DNA of 64,000 bases from Isosphaeraceae bacterium EP7 (GCA_038400315.1 CP151667.1:5405174-5469173), one strand, 5' to 3'. Shown: positions 45,641 to 55,362, counted from the first letter of the stretch. The notes: generated by a model not told the origin, from the sequence alone. Translations and numbers: made by a program.

Positions 45641-46792
45641 ATGGATACTCCCACAACCAGCCAGAAGCGGATTGACGCCAACCGCCGCAATGCGATGCGC
45701 AGCACCGGGCCCCGGACGGTCGAGGGGAAGGAGAAGTCTCGGCGGAATAGCCTGGTTCATGGGCTTTCGGGGGCGGGGGTCGTGCTGCCTCGGGACCAGG
45801 AGCAGGCGGCCAGGGAGCGGGCCGAGCAGTGGAATTCGTCGCTGCGGCCGATGAATGCGTTCGAGATGAGCCTGGTCGAGACGATCGGCGTCGAATCGCT
45901 GCGCATCGAGCGTTGCCGTGTTGAAGAGCGGCTCGCTCGCGACAATCGAAGCCGTCGCGCCGTCAGTTGCTGGGGCGATGAGCGGAAGGCCGAGACGGCC
46001 AGGATTGCTCGTGGTCTGGAACGCCGGCCGGCGGAGGTTGCGGCCAGGCTCAGCATCAACGCACCAGGCTGTGACTGGATGATCGACCGCTGGCGGGCTC
46101 TGGGCCATGCCCTGGATAAGAATGGGACGTGGACCGATGAACAAGTGACGCTCGCGCTGGACCTGCTCGGCATTGACCACACGCTGCGAGACCTGCACAC
46201 GCCGCTCGATCCCGCCGATGAATCCAGCATTCTCGACCATCGCCAGGAGCTGATCGACGACCAGCTTGAACGGCTGCTCGACCGCAAGGATTCGAGCCTC
46301 GATGACATCGAGGAGGACGAGCGCCAGGCGGCGATCCTGGGATTCTCGACCGGCGACGACCGCGTCCTGGTCCTGCTGCGCCGCTACGAAACCGCCAGCT
46401 TCCGGCGCATGAAGTGGGCCCTCGACCTGATGCACAAGGGGCGATCCCGGCCCAACAATCCCGTCCCCGACCCCAAGTGGGATGATGACGCTCCCGCCTC
46501 GCGGAGCCCGTACACGACCGGTGAGGAGGTCGAGCGGAACCGGCTCGCCAAAGAAAAGTTCGATGCCGAGCGAAGCCAGCCCGCCAACGCATCGGCCCAC
46601 GCCAGGCCGATCTCGACCCATCCGCGACTGGTGACCTTGTTACGGAACGAACCCAACGCGACGATCATGAAGCCAGTCCATGCCACCCCCAAATCACGCA
46701 ACGAGGCCCGCCAGATCGCCAATCACAACGCCCGTCTCCTTCGCGATCTCCCCAAAGCACGGCGCCCCACAAACACGTCCCTCGCCGCCTGA
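45641..46792 (+). CDS. RSTGPRT-motif protein of unknown function
   Basis: A 383-residue protein that opens with a strongly patterned segment, RIDANRRNAMRSTGPRTVEG then KEKSRRNSLVHGLSG. Proteins with this NRxNAxxSTGPRTxEGKxxSxxNAxxHGL start are widespread and often multicopy in planctomycetes and acidobacteria (recollection); none has an established function to my knowledge. The motif is Arg/Lys-rich and might bind nucleic acid (inference). The rest is helical and charged, without signal peptide or membrane segments, and ends basic. ATG 45641 follows GAGAGG. It sits in the accessory patch between fusA and ppdK. Confidence 0.75.
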   Translation: MDTPTTSQKRIDANRRNAMRSTGPRTVEGKEKSRRNSLVHGLSGAGVVLPRDQEQAARERAEQWNSSLRPMNAFEMSLVETIGVESLRIERCRVEERLARDNRSRRAVSCWGDERKAETARIARGLERRPAEVAARLSINAPGCDWMIDRWRALGHALDKNGTWTDEQVTLALDLLGIDHTLRDLHTPLDPADESSILDHRQELIDDQLERLLDRKDSSLDDIEEDERQAAILGFSTGDDRVLVLLRRYETASFRRMKWALDLMHKGRSRPNNPVPDPKWDDDAPASRSPYTTGEEVERNRLAKEKFDAERSQPANASAHARPISTHPRLVTLLRNEPNATIMKPVHATPKSRNEARQIANHNARLLRDLPKARRPTNTSLAA

Positions 46793-46972
46793 TCCGTGAG
46801 GTTGAATTTTGGGTGCCATGCGCTCGACGCAGCATGAGCTTGGGAACTGTTGACCCCGCGACGCGTGCTCCGGCCCTGCCGGGAGTTCGTCCTCGCTCCA
46901 TTCTCGTCGGCGCTTACCCCTTGACCGAAGTCGTTCCAGCCCCCTGCCGGGGCCCACGGCCCGCTCGCGTCC

Positions 46973-47001
46973 TTGACGGTTTAGGGGCAGATCGCTAGTC
47001 T
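46973..47001 (+). promoter_or_regulatory. Possible promoter of ppdK
   Basis: TTGACG at 46973-46978 and TAGTCT at 46996-47001 with 17 bases between, in the 305-base gap 46793-47097 that holds no gene. A GGAGGC...GCCTCC dyad follows at 47034-47050. Confidence 0.4.
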
Positions 47002-47097
47002 CGGCGGTATTCAGCGCATCCCGACGAAAGTCGAGGAGGCCCTTAGCCTCCAGGCTTGTTGGCCCCCGACGGATCTATTTTGGAGCGAGCACGACAG

Positions 47098-49773
47098 ATG
47101 GCGGACCAGCCCAAGCACGTGTATTCCTTCGGCGGCGGTAAGGCCGAAGGTAAGGCTGACATGAAGACCCTGCTCGGCGGCAAGGGGGCCAACCTCGCCG
47201 AGATGAACGTCATCGGCATCCCGGTCCCTCCCGGCTTCACCATCACCACCGAGGTCTGCGCGGCGTACTACGAGAACGGCAAGAAGCTGCCCGACTCGGC
47301 CGTCCCCCAGATCAAGGCCGCCATCGCCCACATGGAGCAGCTCTTCGGGGCCAAGCTCGGCGACCCTTCCAACCCCCTGCTCGTCAGCGTCCGCTCGGGT
47401 GCGGCCCTGTCGATGCCGGGCATGATGAATACCATCCTCAACCTCGGCCTCTCCGACGTCTCCGTCGAAGGGCTCGCCAAGAAGACGGGCAACGTCCGCT
47501 TCGCCTACGACGGCTATCGCCGCCTCATCGACATGTTCGGCTCGACCGCCATGGGCGTCGATCACGAGCACTTCGAACATGAGCTGAGCGCCCTGAAGGC
47601 CGAGAAGGGCGTCAAGCTCGACACCGACCTCTCCGGCGACGACCTCAAAGAGCTGGTCAAGCGGTACAAGGCCGTCTACAAGACGCACGTGAAGGCCGAC
47701 TTCCCGCAAGATCCCATCGAGCAGCTCATGGCGTCCATCAACGCCGTGTTCAATAGCTGGATGGGCAAGAAGGCGATCGAATATCGCCGGATCGAGCGGA
47801 TCAACGGCCTCAAAGGGACGGCCGTCAACGTCCAGGCCATGGTCTTCGGCAACATGGGCGAAGGCTCCGGCACCGGAGTCGCCTTCACCCGCGACCCGAA
47901 CACCGGCGAAGACGTTTTCTACGGCGACTACCTCATCAACGCCCAGGGCGAAGACGTGGTCGCGGGCATCCGCACCCCGGAGCCGATCTCGCGGCTCCAG
48001 GACGACATGCCCAAGGTGTATGACGAGCTGATGGCCATCCGCCAGAAGCTCGAAAAGCACTACAAGGAAATGCAGGACATCGAGTTCACGGTGCAGGACG
48101 GCACCCTGTACATGCTCCAGACCCGGACCGGCAAGCGCACCGGGTCGTCGGCCGTCCGCATCGCCGTCGAGATGGCCAAGGCCGGCCTGATCGACCAGAA
48201 GACCGCCGTCCTGCGGGTCAATCCCGACAGCCTGAACCACGTCCTGCTGCCCCAGCTCGACCCCAAGGCCAAGGTCGAGATCGTCGCCCGAGGGATCGCC
48301 GCAAGCCCTGGTGCTGCATCGGGTAAGGTCGTCCTGTCGGCCGACGATGCCGTCGCCTTCGCCGAGGCCAACCCCGGCGTGCCGATCATGCTGGTCCGCA
48401 AGGAGACCAGCCCCGAGGACGTCGCCGGCATGAATCTGGCGAAGGGCATTCTCACCGCGACCGGCGGCAAGGCGAGCCACGCCGCCGTCGTCGCCCGCGG
48501 CTGGGGCAAGCCCTGTATCGTCGGCTGCGAGGCCATCGCGATCGACGAGAAGAACGGCCAGATCACCATCGGCGACAAGGTGGTTAAGGCCGGCGACTTC
48601 CTGACCATCAACGGGACCACCGGCGACGTCATGCTCGGCAAGGTGCCGACGGTCGCCCCCGAGATGACCGGCGACTTCGCGACCATCATGGAGTGGGCCG
48701 ACCTCCACAAGACCATGAAGGTGCGGACCAACGCGGACACGCCGCAGGACGCCCTGAAGGCTCGCGAGTTCGGCGCCGAGGGCATCGGCCTCTGCCGGAC
48801 CGAGCACATGTTCTTCGAAGGCCAGCGCATCGTCGACATGCGCAAGATGATCCTGGCCGACGACGAGGCCGGCCGCAAGCTGGCCCTCGACGCCCTGGAA
48901 CCCTACCAGCGCGAGGACTTCGTCGGCATCTTCGAGGCGATGGGCGGCTACCCCGTCACCATCCGCCTGCTCGACCCGCCCCTGCACGAGTTCCTCCCCC
49001 ACGAGGAAGCCGGCCAGGCCGAAGTCGCCAAGCAGCTGAACATCCCGCTCGAGAAGGTCAAGCGGCGCGTGGAGCAGCTCCACGAGTCGAACCCGATGCT
49101 CGGCCTCCGCGGCTGCCGCCTGGCGATCAAGTTCCCCGAGATCGGCGACATGCAGATCCGGGCCATCATCGACGCGGCCATCGAGGTCAAGAAGAAGGGT
49201 ATCGACGTCCTTCCCGAGATCATGATCCCGCTGGTCGGCAGCGTCGAGGAGCTGACGTTCCTCAAGAAGCGGGCCATCGAGATCGCCGACGCCCTCATCA
49301 AGAAGTCGGGCGTGAAGGTGGAATACCTGATCGGCACGATGATCGAGGTGCCCCGCGCCGCCCTGACGGCCGACGCCATCGCCGAGGAGGCCGAGTTCTT
49401 CTCCTTCGGCACCAATGACCTCACCCAGATGACGTACGGCTTCAGCCGCGACGACATAACCTCGTTCATGTCGAACTACATCGACAACAAGATCTTGCCC
49501 ATCGACCCGTTCCAGTCGCTCGACGTCTCGGGCGTTGGCCAGCTGGTCGAGATGGGCGTGCAGAAGGGCCGGGCTTCACGTAAAGCCAAGACAGGTCAGC
49601 ACTTGAAGGTCGGTATCTGTGGCGAGCACGGGGGCGATCCCGACAGCGTCGCGTTCTGCCACAAGGTGGGCATGGATTACGTCTCCTGCTCCCCGTATCG
49701 CGTCCCCATCGCTCGGCTGGCCGCGGCCCAGGCCGCCCTGTCCGACGGCAAGACGGCCGCCCGCGACAAGTGA
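47098..49773 (+). CDS. ppdK: Pyruvate, phosphate dikinase
   Basis: An 891-residue PPDK, interconverting pyruvate, ATP and Pi with PEP, AMP and PPi. The N-terminal ATP-grasp part is GGKGANLAEMNVIGIPVPPG; the swivelling domain carries the phosphohistidine H461 in TGGKASHAAVVARGWGKPC; the C-terminal PEP/pyruvate domain has GLCRTEHMFF, the metal-binding and proton-transfer segments, and GICGEHGGDPDSVAF. Length is normal. ATG 47098 is used, with GGAG 12 bases upstream; an in-frame TTG at 47056 is less likely. Together with the membrane pyrophosphatase this suggests a PPi-linked energy economy (inference). A hairpin follows. Confidence 0.96.
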   Translation: MADQPKHVYSFGGGKAEGKADMKTLLGGKGANLAEMNVIGIPVPPGFTITTEVCAAYYENGKKLPDSAVPQIKAAIAHMEQLFGAKLGDPSNPLLVSVRSGAALSMPGMMNTILNLGLSDVSVEGLAKKTGNVRFAYDGYRRLIDMFGSTAMGVDHEHFEHELSALKAEKGVKLDTDLSGDDLKELVKRYKAVYKTHVKADFPQDPIEQLMASINAVFNSWMGKKAIEYRRIERINGLKGTAVNVQAMVFGNMGEGSGTGVAFTRDPNTGEDVFYGDYLINAQGEDVVAGIRTPEPISRLQDDMPKVYDELMAIRQKLEKHYKEMQDIEFTVQDGTLYMLQTRTGKRTGSSAVRIAVEMAKAGLIDQKTAVLRVNPDSLNHVLLPQLDPKAKVEIVARGIAASPGAASGKVVLSADDAVAFAEANPGVPIMLVRKETSPEDVAGMNLAKGILTATGGKASHAAVVARGWGKPCIVGCEAIAIDEKNGQITIGDKVVKAGDFLTINGTTGDVMLGKVPTVAPEMTGDFATIMEWADLHKTMKVRTNADTPQDALKAREFGAEGIGLCRTEHMFFEGQRIVDMRKMILADDEAGRKLALDALEPYQREDFVGIFEAMGGYPVTIRLLDPPLHEFLPHEEAGQAEVAKQLNIPLEKVKRRVEQLHESNPMLGLRGCRLAIKFPEIGDMQIRAIIDAAIEVKKKGIDVLPEIMIPLVGSVEELTFLKKRAIEIADALIKKSGVKVEYLIGTMIEVPRAALTADAIAEEAEFFSFGTNDLTQMTYGFSRDDITSFMSNYIDNKILPIDPFQSLDVSGVGQLVEMGVQKGRASRKAKTGQHLKVGICGEHGGDPDSVAFCHKVGMDYVSCSPYRVPIARLAAAQAALSDGKTAARDK

Positions 49774-49803
49774 TCGATCTCTTCTGACGACAAGCAATTC
49801 ACA

Positions 49804-49834
49804 CGAGCCGCCGATCTCAACGATCGGCGGCTCG
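49804..49834 (+). terminator. Terminator hairpin of ppdK
   Basis: Perfect 13-bp stem (49804-49816 and 49822-49834) with a five-base loop, 30 bases after the stop. Confidence 0.65.
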
Positions 49835-49928
49835 CTGTCGTTGCGAGATCTCGCCTTTGGTCGCCGTCAAGCACCTCGTAACTTCCCGACCCCGAATGGA
49901 CGGAAACCACCGTCGGGACGGGGGTTGA

Positions 49929-49957
49929 TTGCCGCCGCACTTGCCATGTGATAGCCT
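49929..49957 (+). promoter_or_regulatory. Possible promoter of the pilus/secretion locus
   Basis: TTGCCG at 49929-49934 and TAGCCT at 49952-49957, 17 bases apart, with TGA directly before the -10 (extended type). It precedes the first ATPase gene in a 394-base gap (49774-50167) that contains no other gene. Confidence 0.35.
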
Positions 49958-50167
49958 GAATGGTGGTCGCCCGACGCCGCGCCTTTCTACGGACGAAGGC
50001 CTCGCGTGACCTGCCCGACTCGTGGTCGTCTTCGCGGCCCGCAGACGCCCTCCTTCCTCGCAGATCCAGGTCCAAGTCCGGGGGAGTGCCCGCGACGGGG
50101 TTTTCCCGCCGCTCGGGTCTTCTCCGCCCGCAATCGCGGGGTCCCCCCGTTATGGAGTCAGGTCCCC

Positions 50168-51883
50168 ATGGCTAAGCAGAGCCGCGACTGGAGCGACATC
50201 CTGATGAGGCGCGGGGCCGTCGGCCCCGACCAGATCAAGGAAGCCCAGCGGATGAGCACCGTCCCCATGGAGGACGCCCTCGTCAAGCTCGGGTACGTCG
50301 AGTGGGACGACATCATGAAGGCCAAGGCCGAGCACTCCGGCTACCCCTTCGTGGACCTCCACGAGATCGAGATCCCCGCCTCCATCGTCGAACGAGTCCC
50401 CGAGTCGATCGCTCGCGAAAATTCCGTCATGCCCCTCTCCGAGGAGAATGGCACGATCCGGGTCATCATGCACGACCCGATGGACTTCGAGACCGTCGAC
50501 AAGCTCAGGTTCGTCCTGAACCGAGAGATCGAGGTCGCCCTCGCCTCCAAGGAAGCGATCGTTGAGGCGATCAACCGTTATTACGGCAAGACTTCCTCGG
50601 AGACCGAGTCGGTCGACTCCATGCTCCAGGAGTTCACCGACACGGCGATCGACTACGACGACTCCGACGCCGGGGCGACCAAGAGTTCAGCCAACCGGCT
50701 CGAGGCCAATGACGCCCCGGTCATCAAGCTCGTGCACCTGATCATTCAGGAAGCGATCGTGAGCCGGGCCTCCGATATTCACATCGAGCCGTTCTCCGAC
50801 CGCGTCCGGATCCGCTACCGCATCGACGGGGTGCTGACCGAACGTGAGTCGGCCCCCCGTCGGCTCCTGTCGTCGATGATCAGTCGCCTCAAGATCATGG
50901 GGTCGATCGACATCGCCGAACGTCGTCGACCGCAGGACGGGCGAATCAAGATCTTCGCCGGCGGCAAGGATGTCGACCTGCGTGTGAGCATCCTCCCAAC
51001 CAACCACGGCCAGTCAGTGGTCATGCGCATCCTCGACCGCGACAACATCAAGGTCGGCCTGAGAGATCTCGGGTTCGGCGAAGAGGACTGGAAGCGCTTC
51101 AGCCAGCTCATCAAGCGCCCCAACGGCATCTTGCTCGTCACCGGCCCCACCGGGTCGGGAAAGACGACGACGCTCTACGCAGCCTTGAACGAGTTGAATC
51201 GCCCCGACGTCAAGATCATCACCGCCGAAGACCCGATCGAGTATTACCTCCCTGGCGTAAACCAGTGCGAGGTGAAAGCCAAGATCGGGATGACCTTCGC
51301 CCGGATCATCCGGGCCATGCTCCGGCAAAATCCGAACATCCTGCTCGTCGGAGAAATTCGCGATGAAGAGACCGCAAACACGGCAATTCAGGCCTCACTG
51401 ACAGGACACTTGGTTTTCAGTACGCTGCACACGAACGATGCCCCGAGCGCTGTTACGAGACTGGTCGATATTGGTGTTCAACCGTTCTTGGTCGCGAGTT
51501 CGGTGATGGCGATCATGGCCCAGCGCCTCGTTCGCAAAATCTGCCCCAAATGCAAGCAGCGTTACGAGCCTTCCGCGTCGCTTCTAGAGTCGATCGGCCT
51601 CAAGCCGGAGATCGCCAAGAAGGCGAACTTCATGAAGGGCAAGGGTTGCAGCAACTGCAACAAGAGCGGGTATCGGGGCCGCATGGGTATCTACGAATTG
51701 ATGGTGATGAGCAGCCAGATTCGCGAGCTAACCTTCAAGGGAGAGTCCACCCAGGCCCTGCGTAAGGTCGCACGGAAACAGGGGATGCGCTCCCTCTTCG
51801 AGGATGGGATGGTTAAGGCCATCAAGGGTCAAACCACGATCGAAGAGATCCTGCGCATCACTCACAAAGAGAAGGTCGAATAA
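50168..51883 (+). CDS. PilB/GspE-type assembly ATPase (first copy)
   Basis: A 571-residue hexameric ATPase that drives pseudopilus or pilus assembly at the inner membrane. The N-terminal MshEN/T2SSE_N domain (residues 1-150, MRRGAVGPDQIKEAQRM, YPFVDLHEIEIPASIVERVP) is followed by the NTPase core: Walker A GPTGSGKTT near residues 326-334, Walker B ILLVGEIRDEET, the His box GHLVFSTLHTNDAPSA, and a tetracysteine zinc motif (CPKCKQRY and CSNCNKSGYRGR). ATG 50168 fits the family start. It is the first gene of the locus, followed by pilT after a 366-base gap, and has a close paralogue at 53541. Confidence 0.92.
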   Translation: MAKQSRDWSDILMRRGAVGPDQIKEAQRMSTVPMEDALVKLGYVEWDDIMKAKAEHSGYPFVDLHEIEIPASIVERVPESIARENSVMPLSEENGTIRVIMHDPMDFETVDKLRFVLNREIEVALASKEAIVEAINRYYGKTSSETESVDSMLQEFTDTAIDYDDSDAGATKSSANRLEANDAPVIKLVHLIIQEAIVSRASDIHIEPFSDRVRIRYRIDGVLTERESAPRRLLSSMISRLKIMGSIDIAERRRPQDGRIKIFAGGKDVDLRVSILPTNHGQSVVMRILDRDNIKVGLRDLGFGEEDWKRFSQLIKRPNGILLVTGPTGSGKTTTLYAALNELNRPDVKIITAEDPIEYYLPGVNQCEVKAKIGMTFARIIRAMLRQNPNILLVGEIRDEETANTAIQASLTGHLVFSTLHTNDAPSAVTRLVDIGVQPFLVASSVMAIMAQRLVRKICPKCKQRYEPSASLLESIGLKPEIAKKANFMKGKGCSNCNKSGYRGRMGIYELMVMSSQIRELTFKGESTQALRKVARKQGMRSLFEDGMVKAIKGQTTIEEILRITHKEKVE

Positions 51884-51899
51884 GGCCTTCAATCGCAGG

Positions 51900-51938
51900 C
51901 CGGGCGAGTCTTCTCTCCAGGGAGAGACGTTCGCCCGG
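51900..51938 (+). terminator. Two-stem hairpin after the first ATPase gene
   Basis: CCGGGCGA (51900-51907) pairs with TCGCCCGG (51931-51938), and CTCTCC with GGAGAG inside it. It begins 17 bases after the stop and has no T tract. Confidence 0.5.
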
Positions 51939-52051
51939 TGGTGCGGCACCGTTCTCGACCGGACGCCCTTGAATGCCGATCTTCTCGATTCCCGGCCCAG
52001 GCAAATGCATGCTCGGAACGTGTCCAAACCCGTTCTGAGTCTGTTTTTTGC

Positions 52052-52080
52052 TTGATTCGACATGCTGTCGATCGAATAAA
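52052..52080 (+). promoter_or_regulatory. Possible promoter of pilT
   Basis: TTGATT at 52052-52057 and AATAAA at 52075-52080, 17 bases apart, in an AT-rich patch of the 366-base gap 51884-52249. The gap has no gene. Confidence 0.35.
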
Positions 52081-52249
52081 TAGGTTGAACCCACCCCGCA
52101 ATCGGTCGACGCAACTCTCAACTGAGAATGATGGAAGTTGCGGACACCTGGTTTGCGGGACTGAGTCAACCCTTCCCCACCCCTACACAAACCAGCCTGC
52201 TCGCTTCGGGCGTTCGCCGCCGGAGGCTGGACGGGAGGACTGACTCGAC

Positions 52250-53377
52250 ATGGGTACGCTGCTCATCGACAAGCTGCTGCAGACCGTCTGCACCCAGAAG
52301 GCGAGTGACCTTCACCTGACCGTCGGCAGCCAACCTATGCTCAGGCTCCACGGCCACATGAGGCCGCTGGCGACGAAGGTGCTCGAGGCGGCCGATACCG
52401 TCGCCCTGATGAAGAGCATCACGCCCGAGCGGTGCCAGCAGGAATTGCAGGAAGTGGGGGGGACCGACTTCGGCTTCGCCTTCGGCGAGATGGCCAGGTT
52501 CCGCGTCGCCGTCTACAAGCAACGCGGCAACATCGGCCTGGTGTTGCGGCGGGTCCCGAACGAGTTCCTCACCTTCGAGCAGCTCGGCCTGCCGACGGTG
52601 ATGGAGCAGCTGATCCAGCGTCCTCGCGGGCTCATCCTCGTCACCGGGCCGACCGGCTCGGGCAAGACGACGAGCCTGGCGAGCATGATCAACTGGATCA
52701 ACAACAACATGGACCGCCACATCATCACGATCGAAGACCCGATCGAATACTTCCACAAGCACAACAAGTCGCTGGTCAATCAGCGCGAGATCGGCATCGA
52801 CGTCCCCGACTTCCCCGAGGCCATCCGCCGGGCCCTGCGTATGGACCCCGACATCATCCTCGTCGGCGAAATGCGCGACCTGGCGACGATCCAGGCGGCC
52901 ATCACCGCGGCCGAGACCGGCCACATCGTCTTCGGCACCCTGCACACCAACTCCGCCGAAGGCACCGTCAACCGGATCATCGACGTCTTCCCGCAGGAGC
53001 AGCAGGACCAGATCCGCACCCAGCTGTCGGTGGCCATCCTCGGCATCCTCGCCCAGGCCCTCCTGCCGCGCAAGCCCAAGGGCCTGGTCGCCGCCTACGA
53101 GATGCTCGTCATCACCCCGGCCATCTCGAACCTCATCCGCGAGAACAAGACCTACCGCATCGACAGCTCGATCCAGACCGGCAAGAAGCACGGGATGATC
53201 CTGCTGGACGACAGCCTCTTCAACCTCTGGAAGCAGGGGCTCGTCGAGGAGGAGGAAGTCCTCTACAAATCCCGCAAGGTCAACGAGCTCCGCGAGCGGA
53301 TCGAGCTGGCCAAGAAGGGGATCTTCGAGGACGAGCCCGACGAGGACGAGGAAGAAGCCCCGCAGAAGAAGAAGTGA
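52250..53377 (+). CDS. pilT: PilT-type retraction ATPase
   Basis: A 375-residue PilT. The N-terminal PAS-like part has QKASDLHLTVGSQPMLRLHG; the core has Walker A GPTGSGKTT (residues about 133-141), IEDPIEYFHKH, Walker B IILVGEMRD, and the retraction-ATPase His box GHIVFGTLHTNSA, followed by AIRNLIRE-like AISNLIRENK, the conserved C-terminal motif of PilT. It has no zinc cysteines, unlike PilB. The C-terminus is very acidic (EDEPDEDEEEA). A PilT inside a locus otherwise resembling type II secretion suggests a dynamic filament. ATG 52250 has GGGAGG upstream. Confidence 0.93.
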   Translation: MGTLLIDKLLQTVCTQKASDLHLTVGSQPMLRLHGHMRPLATKVLEAADTVALMKSITPERCQQELQEVGGTDFGFAFGEMARFRVAVYKQRGNIGLVLRRVPNEFLTFEQLGLPTVMEQLIQRPRGLILVTGPTGSGKTTSLASMINWINNNMDRHIITIEDPIEYFHKHNKSLVNQREIGIDVPDFPEAIRRALRMDPDIILVGEMRDLATIQAAITAAETGHIVFGTLHTNSAEGTVNRIIDVFPQEQQDQIRTQLSVAILGILAQALLPRKPKGLVAAYEMLVITPAISNLIRENKTYRIDSSIQTGKKHGMILLDDSLFNLWKQGLVEEEEVLYKSRKVNELRERIELAKKGIFEDEPDEDEEEAPQKKK

Positions 53378-53540
53378 TTTCATGATCCTGCGTCACGCAC
53401 GCCATCTGGCGGCGTAACATTCGGCGGACGCCGCGCGGCGACGACCCGATCGGGTCCCCGGCGGCGACGCCCACCTTTCGCCCGTCTTTCCCTTCGTCCA
53501 CCACCGTCTCGCGACCTGCCCCCGGAAGGATTGTGCTCCC

Positions 53541-55256
53541 ATGGCACGTCTCGGCATGATCCTGGTCGACCTCGGCTACCTCGACGAGGAAGCCATCTTC
53601 AAGGTCAAGGATGAGCAGGATAAGAGCCCTGCGCAAGAGCTGTTCGGCAAGGTCGCCATCCGCATGGGCCTGGTCACCGAAGAGCAGGTCCTCAAGGCGC
53701 TGGCCGAGCAGTTCGGGATGAAGATCGTCCGGCTGGCCGACATGACCATCCCGAGCGACCTCGTCGACGTGGTCAACGAGACCATGGCGACCTCATTCAA
53801 GGTCGTGCCGATCTCGCAGAACAAGAAGGACAAGTCGATCACGGTGGCGACGGCCGACCCCCAGAATCAGGCCATCGACAGCATGGGCCCGTTCCTGGGC
53901 GTGCCCGTCAAGGGGGTCCTGACCACCGAGTCGGAGATCGCCGCGGCGACGACCAGGCTCTACGCCGGCAAGCAGGAGTCGATCCAGGACGTCGTCCGCC
54001 AGATCGAGATGGACAAGGGGCTCTCCCAGTTCGCATCTCGTAATGAGAATACGATCGACCTGGAGGCCATCGAGGAGATGGCCGACGCGGCACCGGTGCG
54101 CAAGCTGCTGAACATGGTCCTGCTGATGGCCATCCGCGACAAGGCGTCGGACATTCACTTCGAGCCATTCGAAGATGAATACAAGATGCGTTATCGCGTG
54201 GACGGCATCCTCTACGAGCTGGTGCCGCCGCCCCGCCACCTCGCGCCCGCCATCTCCAGCCGCATCAAGGTCATGTCGAACCTGGACATCGCCGAGCGTC
54301 GGCTCCCCCAGGACGGCCGGATCGAGCTGGCCATCGGCGGCAACTCGGTCGACATCCGCGTGAGCACGCTGCCGACGATGTTCGGCGAGAGCGTCGTGCT
54401 GCGGATCCTCGACCGGACCGTGGTCAACCTCGACCTGGCCAAGATCGGAATGGCCGATGACCTGCTCGCCAGGTGGCGTGAGGTGATCCACAAGCCCAAC
54501 GGCATCATCCTCGTCACCGGCCCCACCTCCTCGGGCAAGACGACCACGCTGTACGCCACGCTCAATGAGCTGAACAGCGTCAAGGAGAAGATCATCACCA
54601 CCGAGGAGCCCGTCGAATACGACATCGACGGCCTCGTCCAGGTGCCGATCAACCCCGAGATCGGCGTCACCTTCGGCGCCTGCCTGCGGGCCATCCTGCG
54701 GCAGGACCCCGACAAGATCCTCGTCGGCGAGACCCGCGACCTGGAGACCGCCGAGATCTCCATCCAGGCGTCGCTGACCGGCCACATCGTCTTCACCACC
54801 CTGCACACCAACGACGCCCCGTCGGCCATCACGCGGCTCCGCGACATGGGCGTGGCCACGTTCCTCATCACCGCCACCATCGAGGCCGTGCTCGCCCAGC
54901 GGCTCGTCCGCAAGATCTGCAGCAACTGCAAGACCGAGTTCAGCCCCAGCCAGGAGGTGACCATGGAGCTGGGGATGGACGCCGAGGAGGCCGCCACCAA
55001 GAAGTTCTTCTACGGCCGCGGCTGCGAGAAGTGCAACAACACCGGCTACAAGGGCCGCATGGGCCTGTATGAGCTGCTCGTCATGAACGAGGAGCTGCGG
55101 GAGATGATCGTCCGCGAGACCTCGCTCGACGAGTTCCGCGAGTCGTGCCGCAAGTTCGGCATGCGGACCCTCCGCGAGTCGGGCCTGATCGCCATCCACG
55201 CGGGCCAGACTTCCATCGAGGAAGTCATCCGCGAGACCATGCTCGACGACATCTGA
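53541..55256 (+). CDS. PilB/GspE-type assembly ATPase (second copy)
   Basis: A 571-residue paralogue of the ATPase at 50168, same length and same domain order: MshEN/T2SSE_N domain (MILVDLGYLDEEAIFKVKDE, EQVLKALAEQFGMKIVRL), Walker A GPTSSGKTT (residues about 327-335), Walker B ILVGETRDLET, His box GHIVFTTLHTNDAPSA, and zinc motif CSNCKTEF and CEKCNNTGYKGR. The sequences clearly differ, so this is not a recent duplication. The gene is 107 bases upstream of pilC and most likely serves the pseudopilin genes that follow; the ATP-binding GPTSSGKT is a minor variant. ATG 53541 follows GGAAGG. Confidence 0.92.
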   Translation: MARLGMILVDLGYLDEEAIFKVKDEQDKSPAQELFGKVAIRMGLVTEEQVLKALAEQFGMKIVRLADMTIPSDLVDVVNETMATSFKVVPISQNKKDKSITVATADPQNQAIDSMGPFLGVPVKGVLTTESEIAAATTRLYAGKQESIQDVVRQIEMDKGLSQFASRNENTIDLEAIEEMADAAPVRKLLNMVLLMAIRDKASDIHFEPFEDEYKMRYRVDGILYELVPPPRHLAPAISSRIKVMSNLDIAERRLPQDGRIELAIGGNSVDIRVSTLPTMFGESVVLRILDRTVVNLDLAKIGMADDLLARWREVIHKPNGIILVTGPTSSGKTTTLYATLNELNSVKEKIITTEEPVEYDIDGLVQVPINPEIGVTFGACLRAILRQDPDKILVGETRDLETAEISIQASLTGHIVFTTLHTNDAPSAITRLRDMGVATFLITATIEAVLAQRLVRKICSNCKTEFSPSQEVTMELGMDAEEAATKKFFYGRGCEKCNNTGYKGRMGLYELLVMNEELREMIVRETSLDEFRESCRKFGMRTLRESGLIAIHAGQTSIEEVIRETMLDDI

Positions 55257-55362
55257 TCGCCGGCCATCGACACCCAAGGGCTGACCGGGTCGCGCACCGC
55301 CGCGGGCCCACGCCAGGACACGCTCGGGACACACATCGGACGCGACACGGGAGGCCCCGCAG

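Noticed and set aside
45437-46621. 394-codon minus-strand frame over the RSTGPRT gene
   Set aside because: The + strand frame has the recognisable motif and a ribosome binding site; the minus frame has neither.
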